Shown in pieces: positions 11,864 to 20,187 of a stretch of DNA of 64,000 nucleotides. The position numbers and the translations under genes are program-made. The notes below the pieces were generated by a model, which did not search any database, had not been told where the DNA came from, and worked only from the letters and a program-made list of their open reading frames with translations. This DNA is from Nocardiopsis algeriensis (lineage in GTDB: Bacteria > Actinomycetota > Actinomycetes > Streptosporangiales > Streptosporangiaceae): contig NZ_JACHJO010000005.1 in assembly GCF_014203695.1 (NCBI RefSeq), positions 1 through 64,000 on the forward strand, given 5' to 3'. Within the stretch, counting starts at the first letter, position 1, and each line of letters opens with the position of its first letter.

Positions 11864-11897
11864 ACATGCCCGCCAGGCAAACATGCCCAGTGGGCAA
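11864..11897. promoter_or_regulatory. Tandem 17-bp TetR operator
   Basis: Two head-to-tail 17-bp units, ACATGCCCGCCAGGCAA and ACATGCCCAGTGGGCAA, each contain a palindrome TGCC-N5-GGCA. They lie between the divergent MFS (start 11804) and TetR (start 11924) genes, 26 bases before the TetR start. Spacing and symmetry fit cooperative binding of two TetR dimers. Binding is inferred. Confidence 0.7.
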
Positions 11898-11923
11898 ACT
11901 TGCACACTGTGTAGAATCCCACT

Positions 11924-12517
11924 GTGGACAGAACACCCGGGCTGCGCGAGCGCAAGAAGGAACAGACGAGGCGGGCGGTGCACGAGGCCGCCCTGCGTCT
12001 GGCCGTCGAGCGCGGCTTCGACAACGTGACCGTCGACGCGATCGCCGAGGCAGCCGACATCTCCCGACGCACCTTCTCCAACTACTTCGCCGGCAAGGAG
12101 GACGCCGTCCTCTACGCGGGGGAGCAGCGCATCGCCGACCTCGTCGGCGCCCTGCACGACCGGCCCGCCGACGAGCCCGCGTGGACCGCGCTGCGCGCCG
12201 CGGCCCGGGCCCTCTACGGCGCCGAGTCCCCCTCCTCCGACCGGGAGTGGGCCCAGCGCACCCGCATGGTCCACCAGCACCCTTCGCTGCTGGCCCGCCA
12301 GCTCGCCAACCAGCACACGCTCTCGCGCGACCTGGAGGCCGCCGTCAAGGGGCGCGCACTGCCGGCCGGGACGTCCCGGCCCGCGCTGCTGGTGGCCGCA
12401 TTCCTGTCGGGACTGCGCATCGCCCTGAGCGAGTGGACCGAGGCCCAGGACGACCGCCTGCTGATCGATGTGGTCGAGGAGGCCCTGGACGAGGTGGAGA
12501 AGCCCTTCGGCACATGA
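11924..12517 (+). CDS. TetR-family transcriptional repressor of the MFS exporter
   Basis: 197 residues from GTG 11924. The N-terminal helix-turn-helix reads TVDAIAEAADISRRTFSNYF, typical of TetR. The ligand domain (from about residue 60) is variable and gives no ligand hint. It is divergent from the DHA2 exporter over two 17-bp palindromic units, the standard layout of a repressor controlling an efflux pump and itself. The creatininase-family gene begins 51 bases downstream on the same strand and could be co-transcribed, but no functional link is evident. Confidence 0.88.
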   Translation: MDRTPGLRERKKEQTRRAVHEAALRLAVERGFDNVTVDAIAEAADISRRTFSNYFAGKEDAVLYAGEQRIADLVGALHDRPADEPAWTALRAAARALYGAESPSSDREWAQRTRMVHQHPSLLARQLANQHTLSRDLEAAVKGRALPAGTSRPALLVAAFLSGLRIALSEWTEAQDDRLLIDVVEEALDEVEKPFGT

Positions 12518-12567
12518 TGCGGGTCCGCCGCGGGTGAGGCGGGCGCCGGCGGGGCAGGACCGGAACC

Positions 12568-13278
12568 ATGGACGACCCAGCACTCTCCCTGCTGCCCCTG
12601 AGCACCGGCCCCGAGGAGGGCGAGCGCGCCGCCCGGGTGGCGCTGCTGCCCGTGGGCAGCCTCGAACAGCACGGACCCCACCTGCCCCTGGTCACCGACA
12701 CCGTCGTCGCCTGCGCCCTGGCCGCTGAACTGGCCCGCGCCCACTCCGCGCGGCTGCTGCCCCCGGTCGCGTTCGGCTGCTCCCACGAGCACGCCGCCTG
12801 GCCCGGCACGGTGAGCATCTCGGCGGGAACACTGGCGGCCGTGGTCGAGGACATCGCCGCCTCCCTCGGTGAGACCCGCCTCGTTCTCGTCAACGGCCAC
12901 GGCGGCAACCACGTTCTGGCCAACACCGTCCAGGCCTCCGGGGGGCGTATGGCCCTCTACCCCGGTCCGGCCGACTGGGAGGCGGCCCGCGTCGCGGCGG
13001 GGATGGCCACCGACAACGAGCGCGACATGCACGCCGGAGAGCTGGAGACCTCCGTGCTGCTGCACGTGCGGCCCGACCTGGTCCGACCCGGCCACGAGAA
13101 GGCCGATCACCTCACCGGCGAACGCGAGCACCTGCTCACCCTGGGGCTGGCCGCCTACACCGAGTCCGGGGTGGTGGGCCTGCCCTCCCTGGCCACGGCC
13201 GCCAAGGGGCGCGACCTCCTGGCCTTCCTCACCGAGCGCTTCGCCGGGCATCTCGCGGCACTGGACCGGGCCCGCTGA
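12568..13278 (+). CDS. Creatininase-family amidohydrolase (ArfB/MftE-like fold)
   Basis: 236 residues. The metal ligands are all visible: Glu33, His35 and Asp44 in GSLEQHGPHLPLVTD, His112 in VNGHGGN, and Glu159 in MHAGELETS. The family includes creatininase, the mycofactocin peptidase MftE and the archaeal formamide hydrolase ArfB, which deformylates the pyrimidine (FAPy) made by GTP cyclohydrolase III. There are no mft genes here. A GTP cyclohydrolase II with a residue change expected to yield FAPy lies 3.6 kb away, so an ArfB-like deformylase or related amide hydrolase is the best guess. It converges with the methyltransferase-glycosyltransferase-PTPS operon. Substrate is inferred. Confidence 0.8.
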   Translation: MDDPALSLLPLSTGPEEGERAARVALLPVGSLEQHGPHLPLVTDTVVACALAAELARAHSARLLPPVAFGCSHEHAAWPGTVSISAGTLAAVVEDIAASLGETRLVLVNGHGGNHVLANTVQASGGRMALYPGPADWEAARVAAGMATDNERDMHAGELETSVLLHVRPDLVRPGHEKADHLTGEREHLLTLGLAAYTESGVVGLPSLATAAKGRDLLAFLTERFAGHLAALDRAR

Positions 13279-13362
13279 GGGGCGTCCGGCTCCCGCCCGC
13301 CGCGAGCGGTGCTCCGGCGGGCGTCGCGCCCCGCCCCCGGTCGGACGCACCGGCCCGCGGGG

Positions 13363-14148
13363 TCACCGGGGCGGGGCGAAGCCGGGAGGCAGGAGCAGCA
13401 GGTCGTCGTGGTGGACGGCGGCCGACAGGCGGCCCGCGGCCAGATCGGCCAGGCGCCGCTCCAGATAGGCCTCCGCAGGCAGGAACGGGGCCTGGGCGGC
13501 CGCGGCGCCCACCCATCCGCGCAGCCAGGCCTCGGTCAGCTCCGCCCGGGTCGCGTCCAGCCGCCACGGGCTGGGAAAGGCCAGGCAGCGGTAGCCGCGG
13601 CCGGCGAAGGCGTCGGCCGCCGCCGCGACGGCGTCCGGCCCGAGGAGCCCGCCGCGCCGCTGGTGGCCGTTGAAGGCCTCGCCGAACACGTGGTCCAGCG
13701 GGTCGGAGGGCGAGAGCTCCACCCGGCCCGTCACCGAGAGCGTGAACAGTGCGGGGCAGCCGACCGCGGCGACCGAGTCGGCCACCGCTGCCACGGTGTC
13801 CCCGGTGAGCATGTCCAGCAGGGCCGAGGCCGCCACCAGCGTCGCCCCCTCCAGGTCCCGGGGGCGCAGGTCGGCCAGGTCGAGCAGCCGGGTCTCGACC
13901 GTGTCGGCCGGCACGCTCGTGCGGGCCGCCTCCAGCAGCACCGGGTCGTGGTCGAACAGGATCCAGTGCCGCGCCCCGGGCAGGCGAGGGGCCAGCCAGC
14001 GGCCCAGCGAGCCCGTGCCGCACCCCAGGTCGGCGACGGTCCGGCCGTGCCCGCGCAGCAGCGCGACCGGACGTGCGGCGCGGGCTCGGGCGTCGGCGCC
14101 CTCGCGCATCGCCAGCCATTCGGGAGTGAAGGCTCCGGCCCCGCTCAA
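13363..14148 (-). CDS. Class I SAM-dependent methyltransferase of the pterin-like cluster
   Basis: 261 residues from a TTG start whose TTGA overlaps the stop of the glycosyltransferase gene. SAM motif I is VADLGCGTGSLG near residue 40, followed by an acidic motif II region (WILFDHDPVLL). The C-terminal half (PSPWRLDATRAELTEAWLRG) is not one I can assign to a named subfamily. It is the last gene of a four-gene operon (dehydrogenase, PTPS-like, glycosyltransferase, methyltransferase). It probably methylates the product or an intermediate of that pathway; the acceptor is unknown. Confidence 0.75.
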   Translation of the reverse strand: MSGAGAFTPEWLAMREGADARARAARPVALLRGHGRTVADLGCGTGSLGRWLAPRLPGARHWILFDHDPVLLEAARTSVPADTVETRLLDLADLRPRDLEGATLVAASALLDMLTGDTVAAVADSVAAVGCPALFTLSVTGRVELSPSDPLDHVFGEAFNGHQRRGGLLGPDAVAAAADAFAGRGYRCLAFPSPWRLDATRAELTEAWLRGWVGAAAAQAPFLPAEAYLERRLADLAAGRLSAAVHHDDLLLLPPGFAPPR

Positions 14149-15215
14149 CGGGTCTCCTCCCGGTCGAGGAGGGCGGCCGTCTCCCGAGCCGCCTCCTCCC
14201 AGCCGGTCAGGTCCTCCCGGCGCAGCAGGGCCGACCGCCGGAGCCGGGCGCGCAGCCGTCCGTCGGTGAGCCAGCGGCGCAGCTCCCGCGCCAGGGCGGC
14301 GGGGTCGCCGGGAGGCACGAGCATTCCCGGGAGGGACCCCTCCCGGTCGCGGCCGAGGGCCTCGGGTACCCCGCCCACACGGGAGGTCAGGACGGGGAGG
14401 CCGCGGGCCAGCGCCTCGGTGATCACCATGCCGTAGGTCTCACCGTGGGTGGGGAGCACGAACAGGTCGGCGCCGGCGTAGGCGTCCTCCAGGGCTGCGG
14501 GGGTGAGCGTCCCGGGGAAGGAGACCCGTCCGCCGATGCCCAGGCGGCGGGCCTGTTCCCTCAGCAGCGAGGCTCGGGAACCGCCGCTTCCCGAGAGGGA
14601 GGCGGACAGGCCGCCGTCGGGTCCGGCGCACACGCAGCTCCAGGGCAGGTCGGCGGCCGAGGCGAGTGCCTCCAGCAGCACCTCGTGCCCCTTGTGGCGG
14701 CTCAGCGAGGCCACGCACAGCAATCGGGAGCCGTCGCCCGGTGCTGCGGCGGGGGCCGGGTCGGTGCCCGGGACGACCACCGCCGGGAGTTCCAGGCCGT
14801 GGCGGCGGGCCAGGTGGCGGGCCGCCCAGCCGCTGGTGGCCACCACGGTGCGCGCGCACTCCAGGGCCGCGCGCTCCAGCGTGTCCAGTTCGGCGGCCTC
14901 GGCGGGGTCGTGCGCCCCTTCGGCCAGGGGCAGGTGCACGATCACGGCCAGGTGCAGCCGGGCCGCGTGGGGGTGCAGTACCTGGGGGACGCCGCAGGCC
15001 ACGAGCCCGTCGAGCAGGACCGCTGCCCCGTCGGGCTGCGCGGCCAGCAGGTGCTGCAGTGCGGCGGTCCCTTCGGGGCCCGGTCGGGGCCAGGCCCCGG
15101 GCAGCTCTCTGCGGTGCACCGGTCGGCCCAGTTGCGTGAGCGCCTCGGCCAGGCGGCGGTCGTAGGTGTTGCCGCCGCTGGGCACGGTGTCCGGCGGGAC
15201 CGCGAAGACCGTCAC
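14145..15215 (-). CDS. GT4-type glycosyltransferase of the pterin-like cluster
   Basis: 356 residues from a GTG that overlaps the upstream stop as GTGA. N-terminal Gly-rich acceptor loop [16 protein letters not shown]-terminal donor domain with [40 protein letters not shown] and the retaining-GT4 motif [20 protein letters not shown], containing the E-x7-E signature. Retaining GT-B enzymes transfer sugars from nucleotide donors. Tight coupling with the PTPS-like gene suggests that a pterin- or pyrimidine-derived compound is glycosylated. Donor and acceptor are not readable. Confidence 0.82.
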   Translation of the reverse strand: MTVFAVPPDTVPSGGNTYDRRLAEALTQLGRPVHRRELPGAWPRPGPEGTAALQHLLAAQPDGAAVLLDGLVACGVPQVLHPHAARLHLAVIVHLPLAEGAHDPAEAAELDTLERAALECARTVVATSGWAARHLARRHGLELPAVVVPGTDPAPAAAPGDGSRLLCVASLSRHKGHEVLLEALASAADLPWSCVCAGPDGGLSASLSGSGGSRASLLREQARRLGIGGRVSFPGTLTPAALEDAYAGADLFVLPTHGETYGMVITEALARGLPVLTSRVGGVPEALGRDREGSLPGMLVPPGDPAALARELRRWLTDGRLRARLRRSALLRREDLTGWEEAARETAALLDREETR

Positions 15216-15595
15216 AGGTCGCGTTCGTAGCTCGCCCACGCCACGTGGGACTCGTGCAGTGTCACCGCGACGGAGCACAGCCCGGCCGCGTGGTCGCCGA
15301 GCCGTTCCACCAGGCGGTCGGCCACCTCCTTTGCCAGGAACTCGGTGGTGGTGTTGACACCGGCGAAGTCGGGTTCCTCGTCCAGGTTGCGGTAGTTGAG
15401 TCCGGCCACCACCTCGCCCAGCGCGCCGGTGGCCATGCCGATGTCCACCACGACGCCGTTCTCGTCGAGTTCGCGGCGGCGCAGGGTCGCGTCCACCACG
15501 AACGTGGCGCCGTGCAGTTTCTGGGCGGGTCCGAAGACCTCGCCGCGGAAGCTGTGCGCCACCATCAGGTGGTCGCGGACGGTCACACTGAACAT
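15212..15595 (-). CDS. 6-pyruvoyltetrahydropterin synthase-like protein with incomplete zinc site
   Basis: 127 residues with the T-fold pattern of PTPS/QueD. True enzymes bind zinc through one His and a later His-x-His and use a Cys nucleophile. Here His14 (AHSF) and His28 are present, but the usual HGH reads HGA (Ala30), and there is no Cys between them. The pterin-anchoring Glu near the C-terminus ([14 protein letters not shown]) is kept. This is the state reported for S. coelicolor SCO6650, a PTPS homolog without zinc or PTPS activity but with a pterin-like pocket. It sits 10 bases after the dehydrogenase gene and overlaps the glycosyltransferase. Likely role: binding or converting a pterin-like or FAPy-derived substrate. 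Confidence 0.8.
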   Translation of the reverse strand: MFSVTVRDHLMVAHSFRGEVFGPAQKLHGATFVVDATLRRRELDENGVVVDIGMATGALGEVVAGLNYRNLDEEPDFAGVNTTTEFLAKEVADRLVERLGDHAAGLCSVAVTLHESHVAWASYERDL

Positions 15596-15605
15596 CTCGC
15601 TCCTC

Positions 15606-16580
15606 TCAGGGGTAGGTGATGCGGTGGCACAGCGCGGGCAGGGTGCCGTCGGAGAGCCGGGGCAGCACCTCGGGCAGCTCCTCGAAGAGACTCTCCCCGG
15701 TGAGGAGGGCGTCGAAGGCCGGGTCGGTGAGCAGCTCCAGCGCCAGTGCCAGTCGCTCGGCGTGGTCGTAGCGCGACCGGCGCGCGGGGGAGATCATCCC
15801 CACCTGGCTGGCCCGCACGGCCAGCCGGTGCGAGTGGAAGTCCTCGCCCAGGGGCAGTATCACCCTCCGGTCCCCGTACCAGCTCAGCTCCACGACCTCG
15901 CCCTCGGGGGCGAGCAGTTCCAGGGAGCGGGTCAGTCCCGCCTCGGTGGCGCTGGTGTGGAAGACCAGGTCGCAGTCGCCCTCGGCCTCGGAGGCGTGGG
16001 CGAACCGGGTGCCGATCCGCTCGGCGATCCGCGCGCGCTCGGGCACCACGTCCACCAGCTGCACCCGCACGCCGGGGATCTGCGAGACCAGCCGGGCCAC
16101 GCAGCAGCCCACCATCCCGGCGCCCACGACGGCGACCCGGTCGCCCACCATCGGCGAGGCGTCCCACATCGCGTTGACGGCGGTCTCGACGATGCCCGCG
16201 AGCACCGCGCGCTCGGGCGGGACCCCCTCGGGCACGACCGACACGGCCGAGGCCGGGACGGTGAACAGCGTCTGGTGCGGGTACAGCGTGAAGACCGTCC
16301 GCCCCTCCAGGTGCGGCGGCCCCTCCTCCACGGTGCCGACGTTGAGGTAGCCGTACTTGAGCGGGGCGGGGAAGTCGCCCTCCTGGAACGGCGCCCGCAT
16401 CACCTCGTACTGGTTGGGCGGCACCCCTCCGCCGAAGACGAGGGTCTCGGTGCCCCGGCTGATCCCCGAGTACAGCGTGCGCACCAGGACCTCGTCCGGC
16501 CCCGGGGCGGGCACACCGACCTCCCTGATCTCCCCCTCCCCGGGGGAGCGCACCCAGAACGCGCGTGCTGTTCGCTTCAT
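15606..16580 (-). CDS. MDR-family NAD(P)-dependent dehydrogenase of the pterin-like cluster
   Basis: 324 residues from ATG 16580. The medium-chain dehydrogenase layout is present: N-terminal catalytic domain ([20 protein letters not shown]), then a Rossmann fold [19 protein letters not shown]. In the position of the zinc-binding Cys-Gly-x-Asp of alcohol dehydrogenases the sequence reads ISRGTE, as in the BchC-like branch, so catalytic zinc may be absent. The gene leads the operon with PTPS-like, glycosyltransferase and methyltransferase genes. An oxidation or reduction of the cluster product's side chain is inferred. Confidence 0.78.
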   Translation of the reverse strand: MKRTARAFWVRSPGEGEIREVGVPAPGPDEVLVRTLYSGISRGTETLVFGGGVPPNQYEVMRAPFQEGDFPAPLKYGYLNVGTVEEGPPHLEGRTVFTLYPHQTLFTVPASAVSVVPEGVPPERAVLAGIVETAVNAMWDASPMVGDRVAVVGAGMVGCCVARLVSQIPGVRVQLVDVVPERARIAERIGTRFAHASEAEGDCDLVFHTSATEAGLTRSLELLAPEGEVVELSWYGDRRVILPLGEDFHSHRLAVRASQVGMISPARRSRYDHAERLALALELLTDPAFDALLTGESLFEELPEVLPRLSDGTLPALCHRITYP

Positions 16581-16846
16581 CGTTCCCCTTTCCCGAGCGC
16601 GGTGCCCCGGCTCGGTGCCGCCGGGGAACCGCTCCCACCAGACTTGCAGACCTCGCGCGGGAAACCCCCGCAACCCCGCCGGTTCGCGACCGCCGCGGCG
16701 GGTCGGGAGCGGTGCCCGGAGCAAGGAGCGGCCGGCGTCGCTGCGCCGGGGGCGAGGAGGGAGGGTTCCGCGGCGACCGGTTCCTGGCCCGCCGGGGGCA
16801 GGGCGCGCGGTCCCTCCGGGCCCGCGCGCCGCCGGCCGGGGCCGGA

Positions 16847-17470
16847 TCAGCCGCCGCCGAGGTGGGGCAGGTCGTGGCCCAGCCTGTCGCGCTTGGCGGT
16901 GAGATAGGGGCGGTTCTCCGTGCGCACCGGGGCCAGCAGGGGTGTGCGGGCCGCCACCTTGACCCCGTGCTCCTCCAGGGTGCGCACCTTGTCGGGGTTG
17001 TTGGTGAGCAGTCGCACCGAGTGCACGCCCAGGTGGTGCAGTACCCTCGCGGCGGGCGCGTAGTCGCGCGTGTCCACGGGCAGGCCCAGCTCGGTCGCGG
17101 AGTCCACCGTGTCCAGTCCGTGCGCGTCCTGCAGGACGAGTGTGCGCACCTTGTCCAGCAGGCCGATACCGCGGCCCTCGTGGCCGCGCAGGTAGACCAG
17201 CACGCCCCGGCCCTCGGTGCGGATCTCCTCCAGGGCCGCCTCCAGCTGGTCCCCGCATTCGCAGCGCAGCGCGCCGAAGACGTCACCCGTCACGCATTCG
17301 GAGTGCAACCGGACGGGGACCTCCTCCTCGTCGCGGACATCTCCGAGCACCATGGCCAGGTGCTCGGAGCGGTCCGCCGGGTCGCGGAAGGCCACCGCGC
17401 GGAAGGGTCCCCCGCGGGTGGCGACCTCCGCCTCCGCCACGTCCTCGGCATCCATGCCCCGGTCGCTCAT
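16847..17470 (-). CDS. GTP cyclohydrolase II paralog with Tyr-to-Leu substitution
   Basis: 207 residues from ATG 17470, after a Shine-Dalgarno GAGGGGG. Zinc ligands Cys59, Cys70 and Cys72 (HSECVTGD, LRCECGDQ), the GHEGRGIGLLDK catalytic stretch and the LLTNNPDK loop are present. E. coli RibA has Tyr105 in KIRAYALQD; the aligned residue here is Leu111 (KVRTLVLQD). In the S. coelicolor paralog SCO6655 a Met at this position was reported to stop the reaction at the formylated pyrimidine FAPy rather than the riboflavin precursor. A Leu should act alike. The gene is not next to rib genes but heads the cluster with the PTPS-like protein, 266 bases upstream of the dehydrogenase. FAPy as product is inferred. 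Confidence 0.85.
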   Translation of the reverse strand: MSDRGMDAEDVAEAEVATRGGPFRAVAFRDPADRSEHLAMVLGDVRDEEEVPVRLHSECVTGDVFGALRCECGDQLEAALEEIRTEGRGVLVYLRGHEGRGIGLLDKVRTLVLQDAHGLDTVDSATELGLPVDTRDYAPAARVLHHLGVHSVRLLTNNPDKVRTLEEHGVKVAARTPLLAPVRTENRPYLTAKRDRLGHDLPHLGGG

Positions 17471-17643
17471 ACGCCCCCTCGGATCGGCTCTCGTCGTCGA
17501 CGGGACATGGGACGGATGTGACCGCTCATGTACGTACGGCCGCGGAGGTCCGCACGACCTCGCCGCGAGTACAAGACCGGCCACAGCCGGAAGTGTGCTT
17601 CTTCAGGGTTGTCCCATCGACGGTCTAAGTGCCCGTTGCCCGT

Positions 17644-17679
17644 CCGCCGGGGCCGGGAAACCTTCCCCGGCCCCGGCGG
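17644..17679 (-). terminator. Terminator hairpin downstream of the sugar operon
   Basis: Arms of 14 bp (CCGCCGGGGCCGGG / CCCGGCCCCGGCGG) with an 8-base loop, 73 bases beyond the stop of the GH3 gene on the minus strand and upstream of the GTP cyclohydrolase gene. Confidence 0.6.
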
Positions 17680-17751
17680 CACCCGGTCGCCCGGGTCCGC
17701 TCGGGTGGGACCGCCCCCGTGTCGCCGGTCCCTCCCGTGCGGGGGACCCGC

Positions 17752-20127
17752 TCACCCCGCGTCGGCGGATCCGTCGGCGGATCCGTCCACGCGGGCCCGA
17801 CTGAGCAGGTGGCGGGAGTGGTCCACGGTCCGCTCGGGCCCGCGCAGGCGGATCGGTACCCGCAGGCCCGGGTCGGCGCTGGAGGCGGCCAGGTACAGCT
17901 CCAGGTCGCCCGGCTCCACGATCCGCCTGCCGTCGGGGCCGGTGTAGGCGGACAGGTCGGCGTGCACGGTGAACTCCACGCGGCGCCCCGCCCTGGGCTC
18001 CAGGTCCACCCGCGCGTACCCCACCAGGCGGCGCACCGGCCGGGTCACCCTGGCCACCGGGTCGCTCAGGTACAGCTGCACGACCTCCGTGCCGGCGACC
18101 GCGCCCTCGTTGCGCACGGTGCATCCGACGGTCACCTCGCCGTCGGTGCCCACCTCGGCCGGTTCGGCGCCGGGTTCCACGGCCGCGCCGTCCAGGACCG
18201 GGTCGGACCAGCCGAAGCGGGTGTAGGACAGGCCGTGTCCGAACGGGAACAGCGGGGTGGGGTCCACCGAGCTGACCTCCCCGGGACCGGCCAGCGGCGG
18301 GCCGAGGTAGGTGGTGGGCTGGCCGCCGGGGTCGCCCGGCACCCCCAGGGGCAGCCGTCCGCTGGGGTTGACCCGCCCGGAGAGCACCCCAGCCACCGCG
18401 GGTGCGCCCTCCTGGCCGGGGAAGAAGGCCTGCACGACGGCGGCCGTGCGGTCGGCGAGCGCGCCCAACGCGTAGGGGCGTCCGGTGAGCAGCACCAGCA
18501 CCACCGGGGTGCCCGTGGCCGCCACCGCCTCCACCAGTTCCTGCTGGACGCCGGGGAGGCGCAGGTCGGTGACGTCGCACCCCTCGCCGGAGGTGCCCCG
18601 GCCGAACAGTCCCGCCCGGTCGCCGACCACGGCCACGCACACCTCGGCGCCGCGCGCGGCCTCGACGGCCTCGGCGATCGCGGAGGTGTCGTCGCCGTCC
18701 ACCGTGCAGCCGGGCACGTGCACCAGTTCGGCGCCGGGCAGCTCGGTGTGCAGGGCCTCCAGCAGCGTGGCCATCTCCAGACCCAGCGGCACGTCCGGGT
18801 GCTGGGCGCCCACGTGGCTGGGGAAGGAGTAGCAGCCCATGAGGGCCTCGGCCGTGTCGGCGTTGGGGCCCACGACCGCGATCCTTCCCCGGTCGGCCAG
18901 CGGCAGCACCCCGTCGTTGGCCAGCAGCACGACCGATTCCTCGGCCAGGCGCCGGGCCAGGGCGCGCTGGTCCCCGGTGTCCAGGGAGAGGTCGTCCTCC
19001 TGGGGTTCGGGGGCCCAGTCCTCGTCCAGGAGCCCCAGTTCGCACTTCTGGAGCAGCACCCGGCGCACCGCCCGGTCGACCAGCTCCTCGGGCACGCGCC
19101 CGGCGCGCACCTCCTCCAGCAGCGGTTCCCCGTAGCAGTGCAGCGTGGGCAGTTCGACGTCCACGCCCGCGGACAGGGCCAGCGCCGCGGCCTCGCCGGG
19201 CGAGCCGGCCACCCGGTGCAGGGTCTCCAGGAAGGCGATGCCGAAGTAGTCGGCCACGACCGTGCCCTCGAAGCCCCACTCCTCGCGCAGGAGCCCGGTG
19301 AGCAGCCCGGCGTCGGCCGCCGCGGGCAGCCCGTCGTTGTCGTTGTAGGCGTGCATCACCGATGCGGCGCCGCCGTGGCGCAGCGCCATCTCGAACGGCG
19401 GCAGCACGGTGTCGGCCAGCTCGCGCGGCCCCATCGACACGGGCGCCAGGTTGCGTCCGCCCCGGGAAGCGGCGTAGCCGACGAAGTGCTTGAGCGTGGC
19501 CACGATCCCGGCCGACTGCAGGCCGCGCACGTAGGCGCTGCCCACCGTTCCCACCAGGTAGGGGTCCTCGGAGACGGTCTCCTCCACCCGGCCCCACCGC
19601 AGGTCGCGGGCCACGTCCAGGACGGGGGCCAGCCCCTGGTGGACGCCGACCCGGCGCATGCGCTCGCCGATGGCGGCGGCCATCCGCTCCACCAGGTCGG
19701 GATCGAAGGCCGCACCCCAGGCGGGCGGGGACGGGAAGACGGTCGCGGTCCAGGCGGTGAAACCGGTCAGGCACTCCTCGTGCACCTGCGCCGGGATGCC
19801 GAAGCGGTTGGCTGCCGCGATCTCGCGCTGGGCGCGGGCCAGCGATCGGGCCCCCGCGGCCGGCGCCACCGGGGCGGTGCCGAAGGGCCGTGTCAGCTGG
19901 CCCAGCCCGTGGGCCACGGCCTCCTCCCAGGAGGGCGGCTCCTCCATGTCGTGCTGGTGGGGGGCGACCCCCTCGCCGGAGGTGTCGGCACCGACCCACA
20001 GGCCGCGCAGCTGGGCGGCCTTCTCCTCCAGCGTCATCTGCGCCAGCAGGAGGTCGACGCGTTCTTCGGAGGGCAGGGACGGGTCCTGCCAGGGGGCGGG
20101 GGCGCTCTGTGCGGTGGGGCGCGTCAT
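17752..20127 (-). CDS. Glycoside hydrolase family 3 beta-glycosidase
   Basis: 791 residues without signal peptide, so probably cytoplasmic. Three-part GH3 architecture: TIM barrel with the substrate-binding KHF (213-215) and nucleophile Asp293 in VVADYFGI; alpha/beta sandwich (VGPNADTAEALMGCYSF); C-terminal fibronectin-like domain (VTVGCTVRNEGAVAGTEVVQ). Such enzymes release beta-linked glucose or xylose from oligosaccharides. ATG 20127 is chosen because GGAAAG lies just before it; ATG 20142 is possible. It follows the two sugar permease genes on the same strand, so it probably hydrolyses the imported oligosaccharide. Glucosidase versus xylosidase cannot be decided. Confidence 0.9.
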   Translation of the reverse strand: MTRPTAQSAPAPWQDPSLPSEERVDLLLAQMTLEEKAAQLRGLWVGADTSGEGVAPHQHDMEEPPSWEEAVAHGLGQLTRPFGTAPVAPAAGARSLARAQREIAAANRFGIPAQVHEECLTGFTAWTATVFPSPPAWGAAFDPDLVERMAAAIGERMRRVGVHQGLAPVLDVARDLRWGRVEETVSEDPYLVGTVGSAYVRGLQSAGIVATLKHFVGYAASRGGRNLAPVSMGPRELADTVLPPFEMALRHGGAASVMHAYNDNDGLPAAADAGLLTGLLREEWGFEGTVVADYFGIAFLETLHRVAGSPGEAAALALSAGVDVELPTLHCYGEPLLEEVRAGRVPEELVDRAVRRVLLQKCELGLLDEDWAPEPQEDDLSLDTGDQRALARRLAEESVVLLANDGVLPLADRGRIAVVGPNADTAEALMGCYSFPSHVGAQHPDVPLGLEMATLLEALHTELPGAELVHVPGCTVDGDDTSAIAEAVEAARGAEVCVAVVGDRAGLFGRGTSGEGCDVTDLRLPGVQQELVEAVAATGTPVVLVLLTGRPYALGALADRTAAVVQAFFPGQEGAPAVAGVLSGRVNPSGRLPLGVPGDPGGQPTTYLGPPLAGPGEVSSVDPTPLFPFGHGLSYTRFGWSDPVLDGAAVEPGAEPAEVGTDGEVTVGCTVRNEGAVAGTEVVQLYLSDPVARVTRPVRRLVGYARVDLEPRAGRRVEFTVHADLSAYTGPDGRRIVEPGDLELYLAASSADPGLRVPIRLRGPERTVDHSRHLLSRARVDGSADGSADAG

Positions 20128-20149
20128 GTGCGTTCTTTCCAAAGTCGGG

Positions 20150-20165
20150 GGCTCCCCGGGGAGCC
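20150..20165. other. Perfect 16-bp palindrome between permease and GH3 genes
   Basis: GGCTCCCCGGGGAGCC is fully self-complementary and lies in the 60-base gap between the second permease gene and the GH3 gene. It may form a small intra-operon hairpin that tunes expression of the enzyme relative to the transporter. Confidence 0.4.
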
Positions 20166-20187
20166 GTCGGTCGCGGGCGGGGAGCGG

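Noticed and set aside
15606-16580. Bacteriochlorophyll dehydrogenase BchC
   Set aside because: The local sequence is similar to the BchC-like branch, but no photosynthesis genes are near and the gene belongs to the PTPS-glycosyltransferase operon.
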